A stretch of DNA of 50,560 nt. Source: a virus. Within the stretch, counting starts at the first letter, position 1. Each line of letters starts with the position of its first letter. The translations under genes were made by a program, and so were the position numbers. The notes under the pieces are model-generated. The model was given only the letters and a program-made list of their open reading frames with translations, was not told the origin of the DNA and did not search any database. Where the stretch lies: positions 1-50,560 of IMG/VR virus record IMGVR_UViG_3300022538_000825; one strand, given 5' to 3'. This document shows, one piece after another, positions 38,406 through 45,649 of the stretch.

Positions 38406-38489
38406 GCCCGCTCTGTGCCTGCGAAGCCCAAAAGTTACCGGAATCACAAAATGGCTGAGTGGTCGGCGGCGGACTCCGGCAGGGCGGGC
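38406..38489 (+). other. Structured segment (GC stem, tRNA-Ser-like stretch)
   Basis: GCCCGCTCTG (38406-38415) pairs with CAGGGCGGGC (38480-38489) over 10 positions, with one G-U pair. Inside lies TGGCTGAGTGGTCGGCGGCG (38453-38472), which resembles the D-arm region of tRNA-Ser. No complete cloverleaf is found. The stem ends next to the AAGGAAGGAGG ribosome site of the next gene. Confidence 0.4.
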
Positions 38490-38506
38490 AAGGAAGGAGG
38501 AAATAG

Positions 38507-38644
38507 ATGAACAACAATCAAGTTACTGAAGCAATCATTGACTGGATTGATAATTATATTTATAACCTCACGCACATAGTCTTATATCCACCTACGGTAA
38601 AGGCGGATTGGGAAGATGCTGAGGTGAGAAAGGAGGAATATTAG
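38507..38644 (+). CDS. Small hypothetical protein
   Basis: A 45-residue ORF after AAGGAAGGAGGAAATAG. Aromatic and hydrophobic (WIDNYIYNLTHIVLYPP). No known motif. It follows the structured segment and precedes another small gene. Confidence 0.45.
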   Translation: MNNNQVTEAIIDWIDNYIYNLTHIVLYPPTVKADWEDAEVRKEEY

Positions 38645-38663
38645 AAAGGAAGGAGGTTGAGTG

Positions 38664-38900
38664 ATGTCAAAAGCATTAAAGGAAGCACAGGAGAAAGCAC
38701 ACAAGCAGTATGTGGAAATGGTTAAGAGTCATATACTAGACTTCCTAGTGGCACATCCAGTTTATAGATTGAGCGAGCTGTGGGAGCAGAGAAGAATATC
38801 CCCCTTGTCAGAGATGAGTTTAATGGAGTTGACAGAGTTTCTTAATAAGCACGGAATGACAATAACAAAGACGACAGATTATATTATTTCTAAAAGATAG
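38664..38900 (+). CDS. Small helical protein
   Basis: A 78-residue protein. The frame allows a GTG at 38661, but the ATG at 38664 has the better distance to AAGGAGG. All-helical (KALKEAQEKAHKQYVEMVKS, then LSELWEQRRISPLSEM). The end resembles a winged-helix wing (TITKTTDYIIS). A small DNA-binding protein is possible. Confidence 0.5.
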   Translation: MSKALKEAQEKAHKQYVEMVKSHILDFLVAHPVYRLSELWEQRRISPLSEMSLMELTEFLNKHGMTITKTTDYIISKR

Positions 38901-38912
38901 GACAGCAGAGAG

Positions 38913-39080
38913 ATGGAGAAGAATATGGCTAAACAGACCTATTCCATCCCGGAATTAAAGGGCATCCTCGGGCAACTTGAGGCATGCGGACTCAAGGAAG
39001 TTAGCCACCTGCAACTCAAGCGGATTTTGAGGGAGCTGGATAACCATAGCGGAGAAAGGATAAGAGAATTAAATGGGTAG
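38913..39080 (+). CDS. Small helical hypothetical protein
   Basis: A 55-residue ORF overlapping the replisome organiser by 8 bases. A second ATG at 38925 has a better ribosome site (GGAGAAG) and may be the true start. The sequence is helical (SIPELKGILGQLEACGLKEV). Function unknown. Confidence 0.45.
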   Translation: MEKNMAKQTYSIPELKGILGQLEACGLKEVSHLQLKRILRELDNHSGERIRELNG

Positions 39081-39831
39081 AAGAACCTGGATTAAGATAT
39101 ACAGCGAAAAATGGCTGAGAGGATCTATTAGGAAGGAAAAGCCGGAGGTTAGAGGCATCTGGGTAGATATTCTTACACTGGCGGCTGATTCAGCCTACGG
39201 AGATGAGGGGGTGATCAGCCTAGCCCCCGGGTGCGGCTTAACCGATAAACAAATTCATAGTATGCTCAATATTACACCGGAAATGTGGACAAAAATAAAA
39301 AAAAGACTCATAAAAACAGACAGAATTATCGTCAACGGTACTAATGAAATGAGGGTAATAAACTGGAAAAAATATCAGTCAGAATACTCTAGGCAAAGAC
39401 CATACCGTCAGAAGGTTACAACAAAAGTTACAAGCGAAAGTGCGGGCAAAAGTGCGCCCCAAAGTAACAGAGAGAAAGAGAAAGAGAAAGAGAATAATAC
39501 TTCTAGTCCGAAATTGAAATTTACGGACAAGGATATGAAATTAGTTAAAGAGCTAGAGACTTTAATTAAGGAGGTTGATCCTAAGCATAAGTTTGCTGGA
39601 GGGCGGCGCAGGGAGAAATGGGCAAACACCTTCAGGCTTATGCGGAGACAGGATCATCGAACAATAGAGGATATTCGAGTGGTAATGAAATCCGCTTTTA
39701 GTGACTCTTTCTGGTCTACAGTGATCCAAAGTGCTGACGGGTTTAGGGAGCACTACAACCAGCTAAGAGCGAAAATGCTAGGAGGAAAAAGCAATGGCAA
39801 AAAAGCAGAACGATCAGCCCCTTATCATTGA
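39073..39831 (+). CDS. Phage replisome organiser/replication initiator (DnaD-like)
   Basis: A 252-residue protein. The N-terminus (WIKIYSEKWLRGSIRKEKPE, then VDILTLAADSAYGDEG, then LTDKQIHSMLNI) is the phage replisome-organiser winged-helix domain that binds the origin. A low-complexity linker (REKEKEKEKENNT) follows. The C-terminus (IEDIRVVMKSAFSDSFWSTV) matches the helicase-loading domain of such initiators. It overlaps the DnaB gene. The linker DNA (39465-39495, purine repeats) and the inverted repeat at 39506-39528 may be part of the origin. Confidence 0.75.
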   Translation: MGRRTWIKIYSEKWLRGSIRKEKPEVRGIWVDILTLAADSAYGDEGVISLAPGCGLTDKQIHSMLNITPEMWTKIKKRLIKTDRIIVNGTNEMRVINWKKYQSEYSRQRPYRQKVTTKVTSESAGKSAPQSNREKEKEKENNTSSPKLKFTDKDMKLVKELETLIKEVDPKHKFAGGRRREKWANTFRLMRRQDHRTIEDIRVVMKSAFSDSFWSTVIQSADGFREHYNQLRAKMLGGKSNGKKAERSAPYH

Positions 39832-41125
39832 TCGTGTTCCCCCTCAGGACCTTGTTGCGGAGCAGTGCGTATTGGGGTGTATTCTTATAAATAATACCCT
39901 TGATAAGATAAGGGCGATCCTGCCGGATCCGGATATGTTCTACTCTGAGACCCACCGGCATATTTATACGGTAATGCTGAAGATGGCTGATGAGCAGGTA
40001 ACTGTGGATATGGTGCTGTTGGGTGGTAGGATGGGTACAGAGTGTGGAGGTAAGGCGTACCTGGCTGAGCTGATTGAGCTAGTACCTACCCCTCTGATTG
40101 CCCAGGACTACGCTAAGGTTGTGAGGGAGAAACACTACCAGCGGCAGTTGATAAGGGCTTACTATAAAGCGGGGGAGGGCGCTTACGGGGAGAAGCCCTT
40201 GGTTGAGATTCTGTCGGAGGGCAGGGAGATCATCGAGGAGACGATAGGGGGAGCCCTGGGGACGCTGGCGAGGGAGAGACAGACCGATTTCTCTGATAGT
40301 ATAAAAGGGACTTACGATGATATAGAGAATAGGATAGGTAAGGAGCTGGAGTTTCCTACCGGCCTTTTGAACCTGGATGAGAAGATCGGGGGATTATGCG
40401 CTCCTAAGCTGATCACGGTGGGAGCGAGGACTTCTATGGGAAAAACGGCTTTTGCCCTGACTGTTTGCCGGTATGGGCTGAAAGAAAGACAAAAGGAGAT
40501 TATCTACGTCTCCCTGGAGATGGGGGCACCTGAGCTGATCAGAAGGCTCTTGACTGGAGAAACCGGGGTAGATCTGTCAAGATTTGCGATAAGGAATTTG
40601 AGCCTGGATAATCTGGAAAAAATCAACGTGGCCTCGAGGGAAATCGCGAACTGGAAGCTGACTATTTTAGACAGTCTGGAGGATATAGCGCAGATCGAGG
40701 CGCTGTCCAGAGAGATCCCCTGCGATCTGATAGTTGTAGATTATATCCAGCTAGTGGCGGCCAGAGAAGAGGAGACTAGGGCTTTGGAGCTGGGGAGGCT
40801 GACTTACGCCCTGAAAAGACTGGCGAAGAAAAGGAATATCCCTATATTGGTTGTCTCACAGTTGAGCCGGAAGGCGGAGGGGAGGCGACCGATTTTGGGA
40901 GACCTCCGGGAGTCCGGGGGGATTGAGGAGAATTCGGATCAGGTCTTACTTCTATATCGGCCTGGTGTGGAGAACCCTAAAGAGGACCCTCAGGATACGA
41001 AACTTTACATAGCTAAGAATAGGGATGGGATGATAGGTAAGGTTGACTTATATTTTAACCTAGAAAAATTGAGATTTTTTGAGGGCATTTCGGATCTCCT
41101 TGAGATAGAGGAGAAGGAGGAATAA
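39794..41125 (+). CDS. dnaB: Replicative DNA helicase (DnaB family)
   Basis: A 443-residue protein overlapping the initiator by 38 bases. The N-terminal domain (PPQDLVAEQCVLGCILINNT) and the RecA core are both present: Walker A GARTSMGKTA near residue 210, IIYVSLEM, LIVVDYIQL (Walker B) and VSQLSRKAEGRRP. The C-terminal region has ENSDQVLLLYRP. It loads on and unwinds phage DNA. Length is normal for the family. Confidence 0.93.
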   Translation: MAKKQNDQPLIIDRVPPQDLVAEQCVLGCILINNTLDKIRAILPDPDMFYSETHRHIYTVMLKMADEQVTVDMVLLGGRMGTECGGKAYLAELIELVPTPLIAQDYAKVVREKHYQRQLIRAYYKAGEGAYGEKPLVEILSEGREIIEETIGGALGTLARERQTDFSDSIKGTYDDIENRIGKELEFPTGLLNLDEKIGGLCAPKLITVGARTSMGKTAFALTVCRYGLKERQKEIIYVSLEMGAPELIRRLLTGETGVDLSRFAIRNLSLDNLEKINVASREIANWKLTILDSLEDIAQIEALSREIPCDLIVVDYIQLVAAREEETRALELGRLTYALKRLAKKRNIPILVVSQLSRKAEGRRPILGDLRESGGIEENSDQVLLLYRPGVENPKEDPQDTKLYIAKNRDGMIGKVDLYFNLEKLRFFEGISDLLEIEEKEE

Positions 41126-41476
41126 GTGGCTTGGAAAGTTGTGCCAAGATATGCAGGACTAGGAGCGACACAAAAGACAGTCACAGTGTTTAGAGATAGT
41201 AAGGGTTGGAGGCTATTTTTGCCCAAAAGTATCAGGATCAAATTTGGTGAACCAGAATTCGTAGATCTTTATGCTGATGGCTATAAACTCCAACTGAAGA
41301 TTCCTCAGAAAAAGGAAAGCTATACACGGCACTTGACTAATGGTTCTGTGAGGTTGCCTTTGGTAAAATTGGGTATAAAGATGGAAGGAGGGATAATAAG
41401 GGTTGATGTTTTGCCAGAGATAAAGGAGGATGAGTTAATTATTGATCTCGAGCAATATAAAGAGAAAGATTTCTAA
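41126..41476 (+). CDS. Hypothetical protein, AbrB/SpoVT-like resemblance
   Basis: A 116-residue protein with GTG start immediately after the DnaB stop. The segment GWRLFLPKSIRIKFGEPEFV, then LYADGYKLQLKI, resembles the swapped-hairpin AbrB fold. The C-terminus has EDELIIDLEQY. Only a weak fold resemblance. Confidence 0.45.
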   Translation: MAWKVVPRYAGLGATQKTVTVFRDSKGWRLFLPKSIRIKFGEPEFVDLYADGYKLQLKIPQKKESYTRHLTNGSVRLPLVKLGIKMEGGIIRVDVLPEIKEDELIIDLEQYKEKDF

Positions 41477-41503
41477 GGAAGAAAGAAAAAAGGAGACATT
41501 GGT

Positions 41504-42277
41504 ATGAATAAGACAAAGATTGAGTGGGTGAGGAATAAAGATGGTACTCAGGGATATACCTGGAACCCCGTTACGGGCTGTCTAGGACCGGATGGTACTC
41601 CTGAAAATCCGAAACGGTGTACCTACTGCTACGCTCACAAACTCGCCAAGGGGAGGCTGAAATCCCAATATCTCGGCATCCCTCCCTATCCTGATGATTT
41701 AACTCCTGCTCTTTTTGTCCCTAAGACTAACAAATCTGACCCCTTTGTTCCGCGTTTCTGGAGGCACCGTCTGAGAGAACCGTTCTGGCACAGAAAGCCC
41801 TGCAACATATTTGTCTGCTCAATGGGAGAGCTTTTCAGCGAGTATTATCCGGCTTCCTGGCTGGGAAATATCTTGCACACCTTTTACGGATGTCCTCAAC
41901 ACACATTCTTGATCCTTACAAAGAATCCCCCCCGATATGAAAGGATCTGTCTACCGAAAAATGTATGGCTTGGTGTGAGTATCAATAGACGCGAGGACTG
42001 GCATAGACTCTCAACGATAACGCCTTACGGTGTCTATCGCAGGTTTATCTCTTTTGAGCCTCTCTTAGACTATGTTCAGACTTCTAGCTCTTTGGGTGTT
42101 GAGTGGGTTATTGTCGGGGCTCAGACTAATCCTTATAGACCCCCTAAAAAATACTGGGTAGAGGATATTATCTATGAAGCACATAGACAGAGGATCCCGG
42201 TTTTCTTAAAGGATAATCTTAAGCCTCTTATGGGCAATAATCTAAGACAGGAGTTTCCAGGATGGATAGAAAAATAA
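41504..42277 (+). CDS. Gp37/Gp68-family protein (DUF5131)
   Basis: A 257-residue protein after AAAGGAGACATTGGT. The start IEWVRNKDGTQGYTWNPVTG, then RCTYCYAHKLAKG, and the later FVCSMGELFSEYYP and WVIVGAQTNPYRPPK match the phage Gp37Gp68 (DUF5131) family. It has a radical-SAM-like CxxCY motif. The enzymatic activity of the family is unknown. It overlaps a RusA-like gene, then a radical SAM gene. The combination suggests modification chemistry rather than replication. Confidence 0.8.
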   Translation: MNKTKIEWVRNKDGTQGYTWNPVTGCLGPDGTPENPKRCTYCYAHKLAKGRLKSQYLGIPPYPDDLTPALFVPKTNKSDPFVPRFWRHRLREPFWHRKPCNIFVCSMGELFSEYYPASWLGNILHTFYGCPQHTFLILTKNPPRYERICLPKNVWLGVSINRREDWHRLSTITPYGVYRRFISFEPLLDYVQTSSSLGVEWVIVGAQTNPYRPPKKYWVEDIIYEAHRQRIPVFLKDNLKPLMGNNLRQEFPGWIEK

Positions 42278-42654
42278 AACTCGTGATCCCCCAGATACCA
42301 GAGTCGTACAATGTCATAAAAAACTGGCATTGGACCGGGAAGGATGAGTATAATAGGATTTGGTATTGGCAGGTTAAATCCGTATGGCTATTCTATCTTG
42401 GGGAACATTTGGCGATTCCCCCTTTGCCTTTCAAAAAAGCCAAATTGGATTTCTATATCTATTTCCCTTTCAAACACAGGAGGGATAAGCTGAATTATGC
42501 TTTGGGATTAAAGCCCGTGTTAGACCAGATAGCGGCTGAGGGGATAATTGTCGATGATAACTGGGAGAGAATAGAGGACCAGTATTATTCACGCATAGAT
42601 AAAATCAACCCGAGAACGGAAGTTATGATTGAGGAATTAAATGAGGATCCTTAG
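42262..42654 (+). CDS. RusA-like Holliday junction resolvase
   Basis: A 130-residue protein. The acidic residues lie in the RusA order: RRDKLN (Asp75) and LKPVLDQIAAEGIIVDDN (Asp88, Asp98, Asp99), followed by a conserved ending TEVMIEE. It would resolve branched DNA in replication or recombination. It overlaps both neighbours by 14-16 bases, so is translated in the same operon. Confidence 0.75.
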   Translation: MDRKIKLVIPQIPESYNVIKNWHWTGKDEYNRIWYWQVKSVWLFYLGEHLAIPPLPFKKAKLDFYIYFPFKHRRDKLNYALGLKPVLDQIAAEGIIVDDNWERIEDQYYSRIDKINPRTEVMIEELNEDP

Positions 42655-43534
42655 AGTATTTCCCAAAAGGACAAGTTTTACCCCCAAAGATGATTTAGTG
42701 GCTATTGGCTATCCAGAGCTGTGGAGACCCGAAGTGGACGAGGTGCATATCTCTTGCCTGTTTACGTGGGATAAGATTTGTTGCGCACAGTTAAAAAGGG
42801 AGTGGTCGGCATATTATCCAGTGGTAAAGATTGGTGGTCCAGCCTATGAATTTGCTGAAAATGGGTTTATACCTAGGAGGTATGTTAGGAAAGGGATCAT
42901 ATTTACCTCAAGGGGATGTAATTTTACCTGTCCTTGGTGCTTGGTTCCTATGATAGAAGGGAAATTTAGAGCATTAAAGATGATCACTCCGGGCAATGTA
43001 ATCCAGGACAACAACATTCTCCTGGCTAACGCAGGCCATTTAGCGAAAGTGTTCTCAATGCTCAAAACCCAGCGGGCAGTACGGTTTCTAGGGGGGCTGG
43101 ATGTTAGGATATTAAAGCACTGGCACATCGAGGAACTGAGAGGTCTCCGGATCAAGGAGCTATGGTTGGCCTTGGACAGTTGGCATATTCAAAGGCAATT
43201 CGAGAAAATAGTTGGGGAGCTGAAAAGGGCAGGTTTTACTCGCCACCAGATAAGATGTTATGTTCTGGCCGGATTCAATGAGCCGATTCAGGAGGCCGAG
43301 GATAGGTTGCGGTTCGCCTATGAGTGCGGGGCTTTGCCCTTCGTGCAGCTATACCAGCCCCCTTTAGCATTTAAAAGAATGGGTAGAATGACTGCAACTA
43401 AACAGGTCTACATAGACGGCAAGCCTTACTTTCTTTGCCGATATGCGACGCAAACCATAGTCTCATCCGGGGCTAAAGTCGTGCCTATCCGGGGAGTAGG
43501 AGTTATTCGGTTTTTTCCCATGGGGTTAAACTGA
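42641..43534 (+). CDS. Radical SAM enzyme
   Basis: A 297-residue protein with the [4Fe-4S] motif CNFTCPWC (Cys93, Cys97, Cys100) preceded by TSRG. Further radical SAM features are the GG-containing VRFLGGLDVRI and the GFNEP region. The N-terminal 80 residues may form a small substrate domain. No maturation Cys cluster is visible at the C-terminus, although CRYA is present. Phage radical SAM enzymes may modify tRNA, DNA or proteins; the substrate here is unknown. Last gene before the promoter/terminator region. Confidence 0.85.
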   Translation: MRILRVFPKRTSFTPKDDLVAIGYPELWRPEVDEVHISCLFTWDKICCAQLKREWSAYYPVVKIGGPAYEFAENGFIPRRYVRKGIIFTSRGCNFTCPWCLVPMIEGKFRALKMITPGNVIQDNNILLANAGHLAKVFSMLKTQRAVRFLGGLDVRILKHWHIEELRGLRIKELWLALDSWHIQRQFEKIVGELKRAGFTRHQIRCYVLAGFNEPIQEAEDRLRFAYECGALPFVQLYQPPLAFKRMGRMTATKQVYIDGKPYFLCRYATQTIVSSGAKVVPIRGVGVIRFFPMGLN

Positions 43535-43558
43535 TAAAGCAAATCATCAAATTAAGGA

Positions 43559-43586
43559 TTGACATTTGATTTCTTTTTGCTATTAT
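43559..43586 (+). promoter_or_regulatory. Promoter placed directly before the tRNA-like element
   Basis: TTGACA (43559-43564), 16-base spacer, TATTAT (43581-43586). The expected start point near 43593 is the first base of the tRNA-like acceptor stem, so the transcript would need no 5' processing. Confidence 0.7.
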
Positions 43587-43592
43587 TACAGT

Positions 43593-43673
43593 GGCTCTGT
43601 GGCGGAAATAACAGACGCGGCCGAGAGAGAATGGCAACCTCTCCACTTGCAGGTGGGAATCCTGCCAGAGCCA
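43593..43673 (+). ncRNA. tRNA-Leu-like RNA with degenerate anticodon and T arms
   Basis: GGCTCTG (43593-43599) pairs perfectly with CAGAGCC (43666-43672), followed by A. T8 G9 and a leucine-type D arm (GCG/CGC stem, loop GAAATAACAGA) follow, then a T stem GCAGG/CCTGC. The anticodon arm is poor: loop AGAGAGAA with a 4-bp stem, GAG in the expected place but A instead of the invariant U33. The T loop is TGGGAAT rather than TTCRANN. The variable part (CTCTC) is complementary to the anticodon loop. Probably a tRNA-like molecule rather than a working tRNA. Confidence 0.45.
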
Positions 43674-43674
43674 C

Positions 43675-43703
43675 TTGACATTTTAGAGTTTAGGGGATAT
43701 GAA
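43675..43703 (+). promoter_or_regulatory. Possible second promoter downstream of tRNA-like element
   Basis: TTGACA (43675-43680), 17-base spacer, TATGAA (43698-43703). The -10 box is weaker than at the neighbouring promoters. It shares the TTGACATTT start with the promoters at 6575, 43559 and 43798. Confidence 0.45.
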
Positions 43704-43792
43704 TGTTTTGGAAAATTATTAAGATAATTAACGACGGAATTGGGCAAGGCATTCAAGCCTTTTGGAATCGATTTTTAGAGGATTTTAGTTAG
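43703..43792 (+). CDS. Possible 29-residue amphipathic peptide
   Basis: ORF MFWKIIKIINDGIGQGIQAF plus 9 residues, with a GGGG ribosome-site-like stretch upstream. It could be expressed from the promoter at 43559. Amphipathic and aromatic, like small membrane-active peptides. Weakly supported. Confidence 0.3.
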   Translation: MFWKIIKIINDGIGQGIQAFWNRFLEDFS

Positions 43793-43797
43793 AGGGG

Positions 43798-43825
43798 TTG
43801 ACATTTCAGATTTATTTTGTATAGT
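43798..43825 (+). promoter_or_regulatory. Promoter upstream of a terminator
   Basis: TTGACA (43798-43803), 16-base spacer, TATAGT (43820-43825). The transcript would be only about 80 nt long before meeting the terminator at 43866-43916. Confidence 0.65.
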
Positions 43826-43865
43826 GTAATTGATTAACATACGACAAACATAGACTAACAACAAG

Positions 43866-43916
43866 ACGAACAGGGAAAATCTTAAAAAGGAGATTTTTTT
43901 CTGTTCGTTTTTTATT
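43866..43916 (+). terminator. Strong intrinsic terminator
   Basis: ACGAACAG (43866-43873) pairs with CTGTTCGT (43901-43908), extended by GGAAAATCT with AGATTTTTTT across an 8-nt loop, then TTTTT. It follows a promoter within 50 bases, the same design as at 6575-6729. Confidence 0.85.
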
Positions 43917-43926
43917 AAATAGTTAA

Positions 43927-43990
43927 GGGCCGCCCCAAGAAAATGCCTGCCACGGCGACTCTCTTGTTTGGGATAGGCAGCCCGTTTTAA
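43927..43990 (+). other. Second structured segment, possible terminator
   Basis: GGGCCGCC (43927-43934) pairs with GGCAGCCC (43976-43983) with one mismatch, followed by GTTTTAATT. Inside, TGCCT could instead pair with AGGCA, so two structures compete. Might be a weak terminator or a small regulatory RNA before the next operon. Confidence 0.45.
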
Positions 43991-44026
43991 TTATAGTCAT
44001 TCCGGGAGGATGTCAAGGGGGGAATT

Positions 44027-44182
44027 ATGGATGCAGCAGGTTTTAGGCGGTTTGAGGAGGGGGCTGCTGATTTTGCTCGTCTAAGTAAAAAACTTGTGGA
44101 TGAACTCCAAAAAGTAGGCATACGAAGGAAGGAAGCTGTAATGTTGACGGCTGCCTTTATTTCTACCGTCAAGATGAATTAA
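44027..44182 (+). CDS. Small helical hypothetical protein
   Basis: A 51-residue protein after AAGGGGGGAATT. All helical (DAAGFRRFEEGAADFARLSK, then ELQKVGIRRKEAVMLTAAF). It resembles short helical early-gene proteins that precede phage packaging operons; function unknown. First gene after the terminator region. Confidence 0.5.
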   Translation: MDAAGFRRFEEGAADFARLSKKLVDELQKVGIRRKEAVMLTAAFISTVKMN

Positions 44183-44228
44183 AGGCTGAAAATTAGCGGG
44201 TAGGACGCAATCCAAGGGGGGCTAACTG

Positions 44229-44507
44229 ATGCCCAATAAGAAGCGCTCCAAGCACCACGCTATTGCTAATGCACAGAAAAGAACTAAACGCAATAAGCAA
44301 AAATACTATAATCGACATATCCTTCCAATGGTCCTGGCTAAACAGGTGCGAAAGGAAGATAAGAGGAGAAGGAAGGCCCTCTCTGACAGGCTCAAGAAAG
44401 ACCTGAAGAAGATAGAAATTATCTCTAAGACGGGTCTGAAAGTCGTCAAAAAGACAGGAGTTGCTGTTAAGAAAGGTGGCAAAGCTCAAAAGAAGGAGGG
44501 ACAATGA
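44229..44507 (+). CDS. Highly basic small protein
   Basis: A 92-residue protein, about one third Lys and Arg, with no hydrophobic core. The N-terminus reads PNKKRSKHHAIANAQKRTKR and the end is Lys/Gly-rich. Likely binds nucleic acid, like small phage histone-like or antiterminator-type proteins, but no family is recognised. Overlaps the HNH gene start by 4 bases. Confidence 0.55.
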   Translation: MPNKKRSKHHAIANAQKRTKRNKQKYYNRHILPMVLAKQVRKEDKRRRKALSDRLKKDLKKIEIISKTGLKVVKKTGVAVKKGGKAQKKEGQ

Positions 44508-44791
44508 ACTGGAGGACTAGGAGAAGAAAGGACAGGCGGGCCCAAGAGGCGTATTTCGAGGATCATCAATACTGTGAGGTCTGTCTGGCTGAGGGGAGAG
44601 GCAGGTACCCAGCCGATGATGTACATGAGATCCTGTACAGGTCACAGGGGGGAGAATGCGTCCCGGATAATGAGATCTCTACCTGTAGATCTGACCATGA
44701 TAGGATGCACTTTAAGACTGAGCCGTACCTGAGAAAAGAGGATCTGTTGAGGATAAAGGAGAGGGAGAATGTCGGAGTGGTATACGTTTAA
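44504..44791 (+). CDS. HNH endonuclease-like protein
   Basis: A 95-residue protein. CEVCLAEGRG at about residues 24-33, VHEILYRSQGG (the first His), DNEISTC and HDRMHF give the C..C, HxI..RSxGG, N and H..H order of HNH nucleases. Small phage HNH proteins often help terminase cut DNA during packaging. It lies about 3.7 kb upstream of the terminase. The second CxxC knuckle seems incomplete (a single CRSDH), so activity is not certain. Confidence 0.7.
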   Translation: MNWRTRRRKDRRAQEAYFEDHQYCEVCLAEGRGRYPADDVHEILYRSQGGECVPDNEISTCRSDHDRMHFKTEPYLRKEDLLRIKERENVGVVYV

Positions 44792-44957
44792 GTGTCGTAT
44801 GCCGAAGGCGGCGCTAGATGTTTTGGAGGCGGAATTGGAGAGGGTTAAATTATTGGCTGACATAAGCGGGGATCTACCCGACGAGGTGCAGGACGGGCTT
44901 GCACTTGAGTTAATCGTGGCAAACTCGGCGGGGACGCCGGATAAGTCGGTGGTGTAA
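44769..44957 (+). CDS. Small hypothetical protein
   Basis: A 62-residue protein overlapping the HNH gene by 23 bases. The sequence (YTFKCRMPKAALDVLEAELE, then DGLALELIVANS) looks like a conserved acidic helical phage protein. Function unknown. Confidence 0.5.
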   Translation: MSEWYTFKCRMPKAALDVLEAELERVKLLADISGDLPDEVQDGLALELIVANSAGTPDKSVV

Positions 44958-45116
44958 ATGAGAGAAGAGCAAGTGCTAGTATTAGACAAATGCCCTAAGT
45001 GTTTTTCTCCCTGGGCAGAAGAGGATCCGGATTGTACGGATGCAAATAGCTTACGTTGCCTGATATGCGGATATAGATGGACGAGAGGACAAATACGATG
45101 CCAGGCTTCGTTATAG
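44958..45116 (+). CDS. Small zinc-ribbon protein
   Basis: A 52-residue protein with CPKC (residues about 12-15) and CLICGYRW (about 34-41), two Cys pairs of a zinc ribbon like those in transcription factors. It starts directly after the previous stop. Possibly a regulator of late transcription. Function unknown. Confidence 0.55.
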   Translation: MREEQVLVLDKCPKCFSPWAEEDPDCTDANSLRCLICGYRWTRGQIRCQASL

Positions 45117-45181
45117 GTCTTATTGTAGGCTTTATAGTTGCGTTTGTAGTGTTCGACGTTTTTCAGGTATATTTCTGGTAG
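45098..45181 (+). CDS. Possible single-pass membrane peptide
   Basis: A 27-residue ORF made almost entirely of hydrophobic residues (FVIGLIVGFIVAFVVFDVF). Overlaps the zinc-ribbon gene. Typical of phage membrane peptides; weakly supported by coding evidence alone. Confidence 0.4.
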   Translation: MPGFVIGLIVGFIVAFVVFDVFQVYFW

Positions 45182-45191
45182 GAGGTTAGGA

Positions 45192-45398
45192 GTGTCCAAG
45201 AAAAGGAGAAAAGGTGGGGGGACAGCTCAGAAGGCGAAGAGAAGAAGAAAGCAGTGGTACGCCCAGTCACATGGTGCTCCTTATAAGGGACAAGCAACAG
45301 GTACTTCAGTGGTGCAACGTCCTCTTCCTCCTGATGAGGAAATGATGATGGATTTAACTGCAACACTGGCTATGCTTATGCTAAGAAAGAGACGATGA
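45192..45398 (+). CDS. Small basic hypothetical protein
   Basis: A 68-residue protein with GTG start after GGAGGTTAGGA. The N-terminus is very basic (KKRRKGGGTAQKAKRRRKQW). The C-terminus is hydrophobic and Met-rich (EEMMMDLTATLAMLMLRKRR). Function unknown. It overlaps the next gene by 4 bases. Confidence 0.5.
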   Translation: MSKKRRKGGGTAQKAKRRRKQWYAQSHGAPYKGQATGTSVVQRPLPPDEEMMMDLTATLAMLMLRKRR

Positions 45399-45649
45399 AA
45401 CGAAAGAGATTACCCTGGGCCTGGTTCAGGCATGGCTTGATTTCAATTATGTGGAGTAGCCAGCTCGTATTTGGGGCTCATCGCAACCGGCATACACTTA
45501 TGTTTGTGTGGGGTTCGAGAATCAAGTACGGGATTACTATTTTTCCTAAAGATATTTGGATCCACGTATGGTTGCCGAAGTGGTGTCAGGGTAGGGGGTA
45601 CTATATTAGCATCGGATTGTGGCTATTTTCTATCCATAGGGGGTATTGA
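45395..45649 (+). CDS. Aromatic-rich hypothetical protein
   Basis: An 84-residue protein rich in Trp, Tyr, Phe, Ile and His, overlapping the previous gene by 4 bases. It ends in the TGATG that starts the ParB-PAPS fusion. It has strand-like segments (RIKYGITIFPKDIWIHVWLP). No family recognised. Confidence 0.45.
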   Translation: MKRKRLPWAWFRHGLISIMWSSQLVFGAHRNRHTLMFVWGSRIKYGITIFPKDIWIHVWLPKWCQGRGYYISIGLWLFSIHRGY

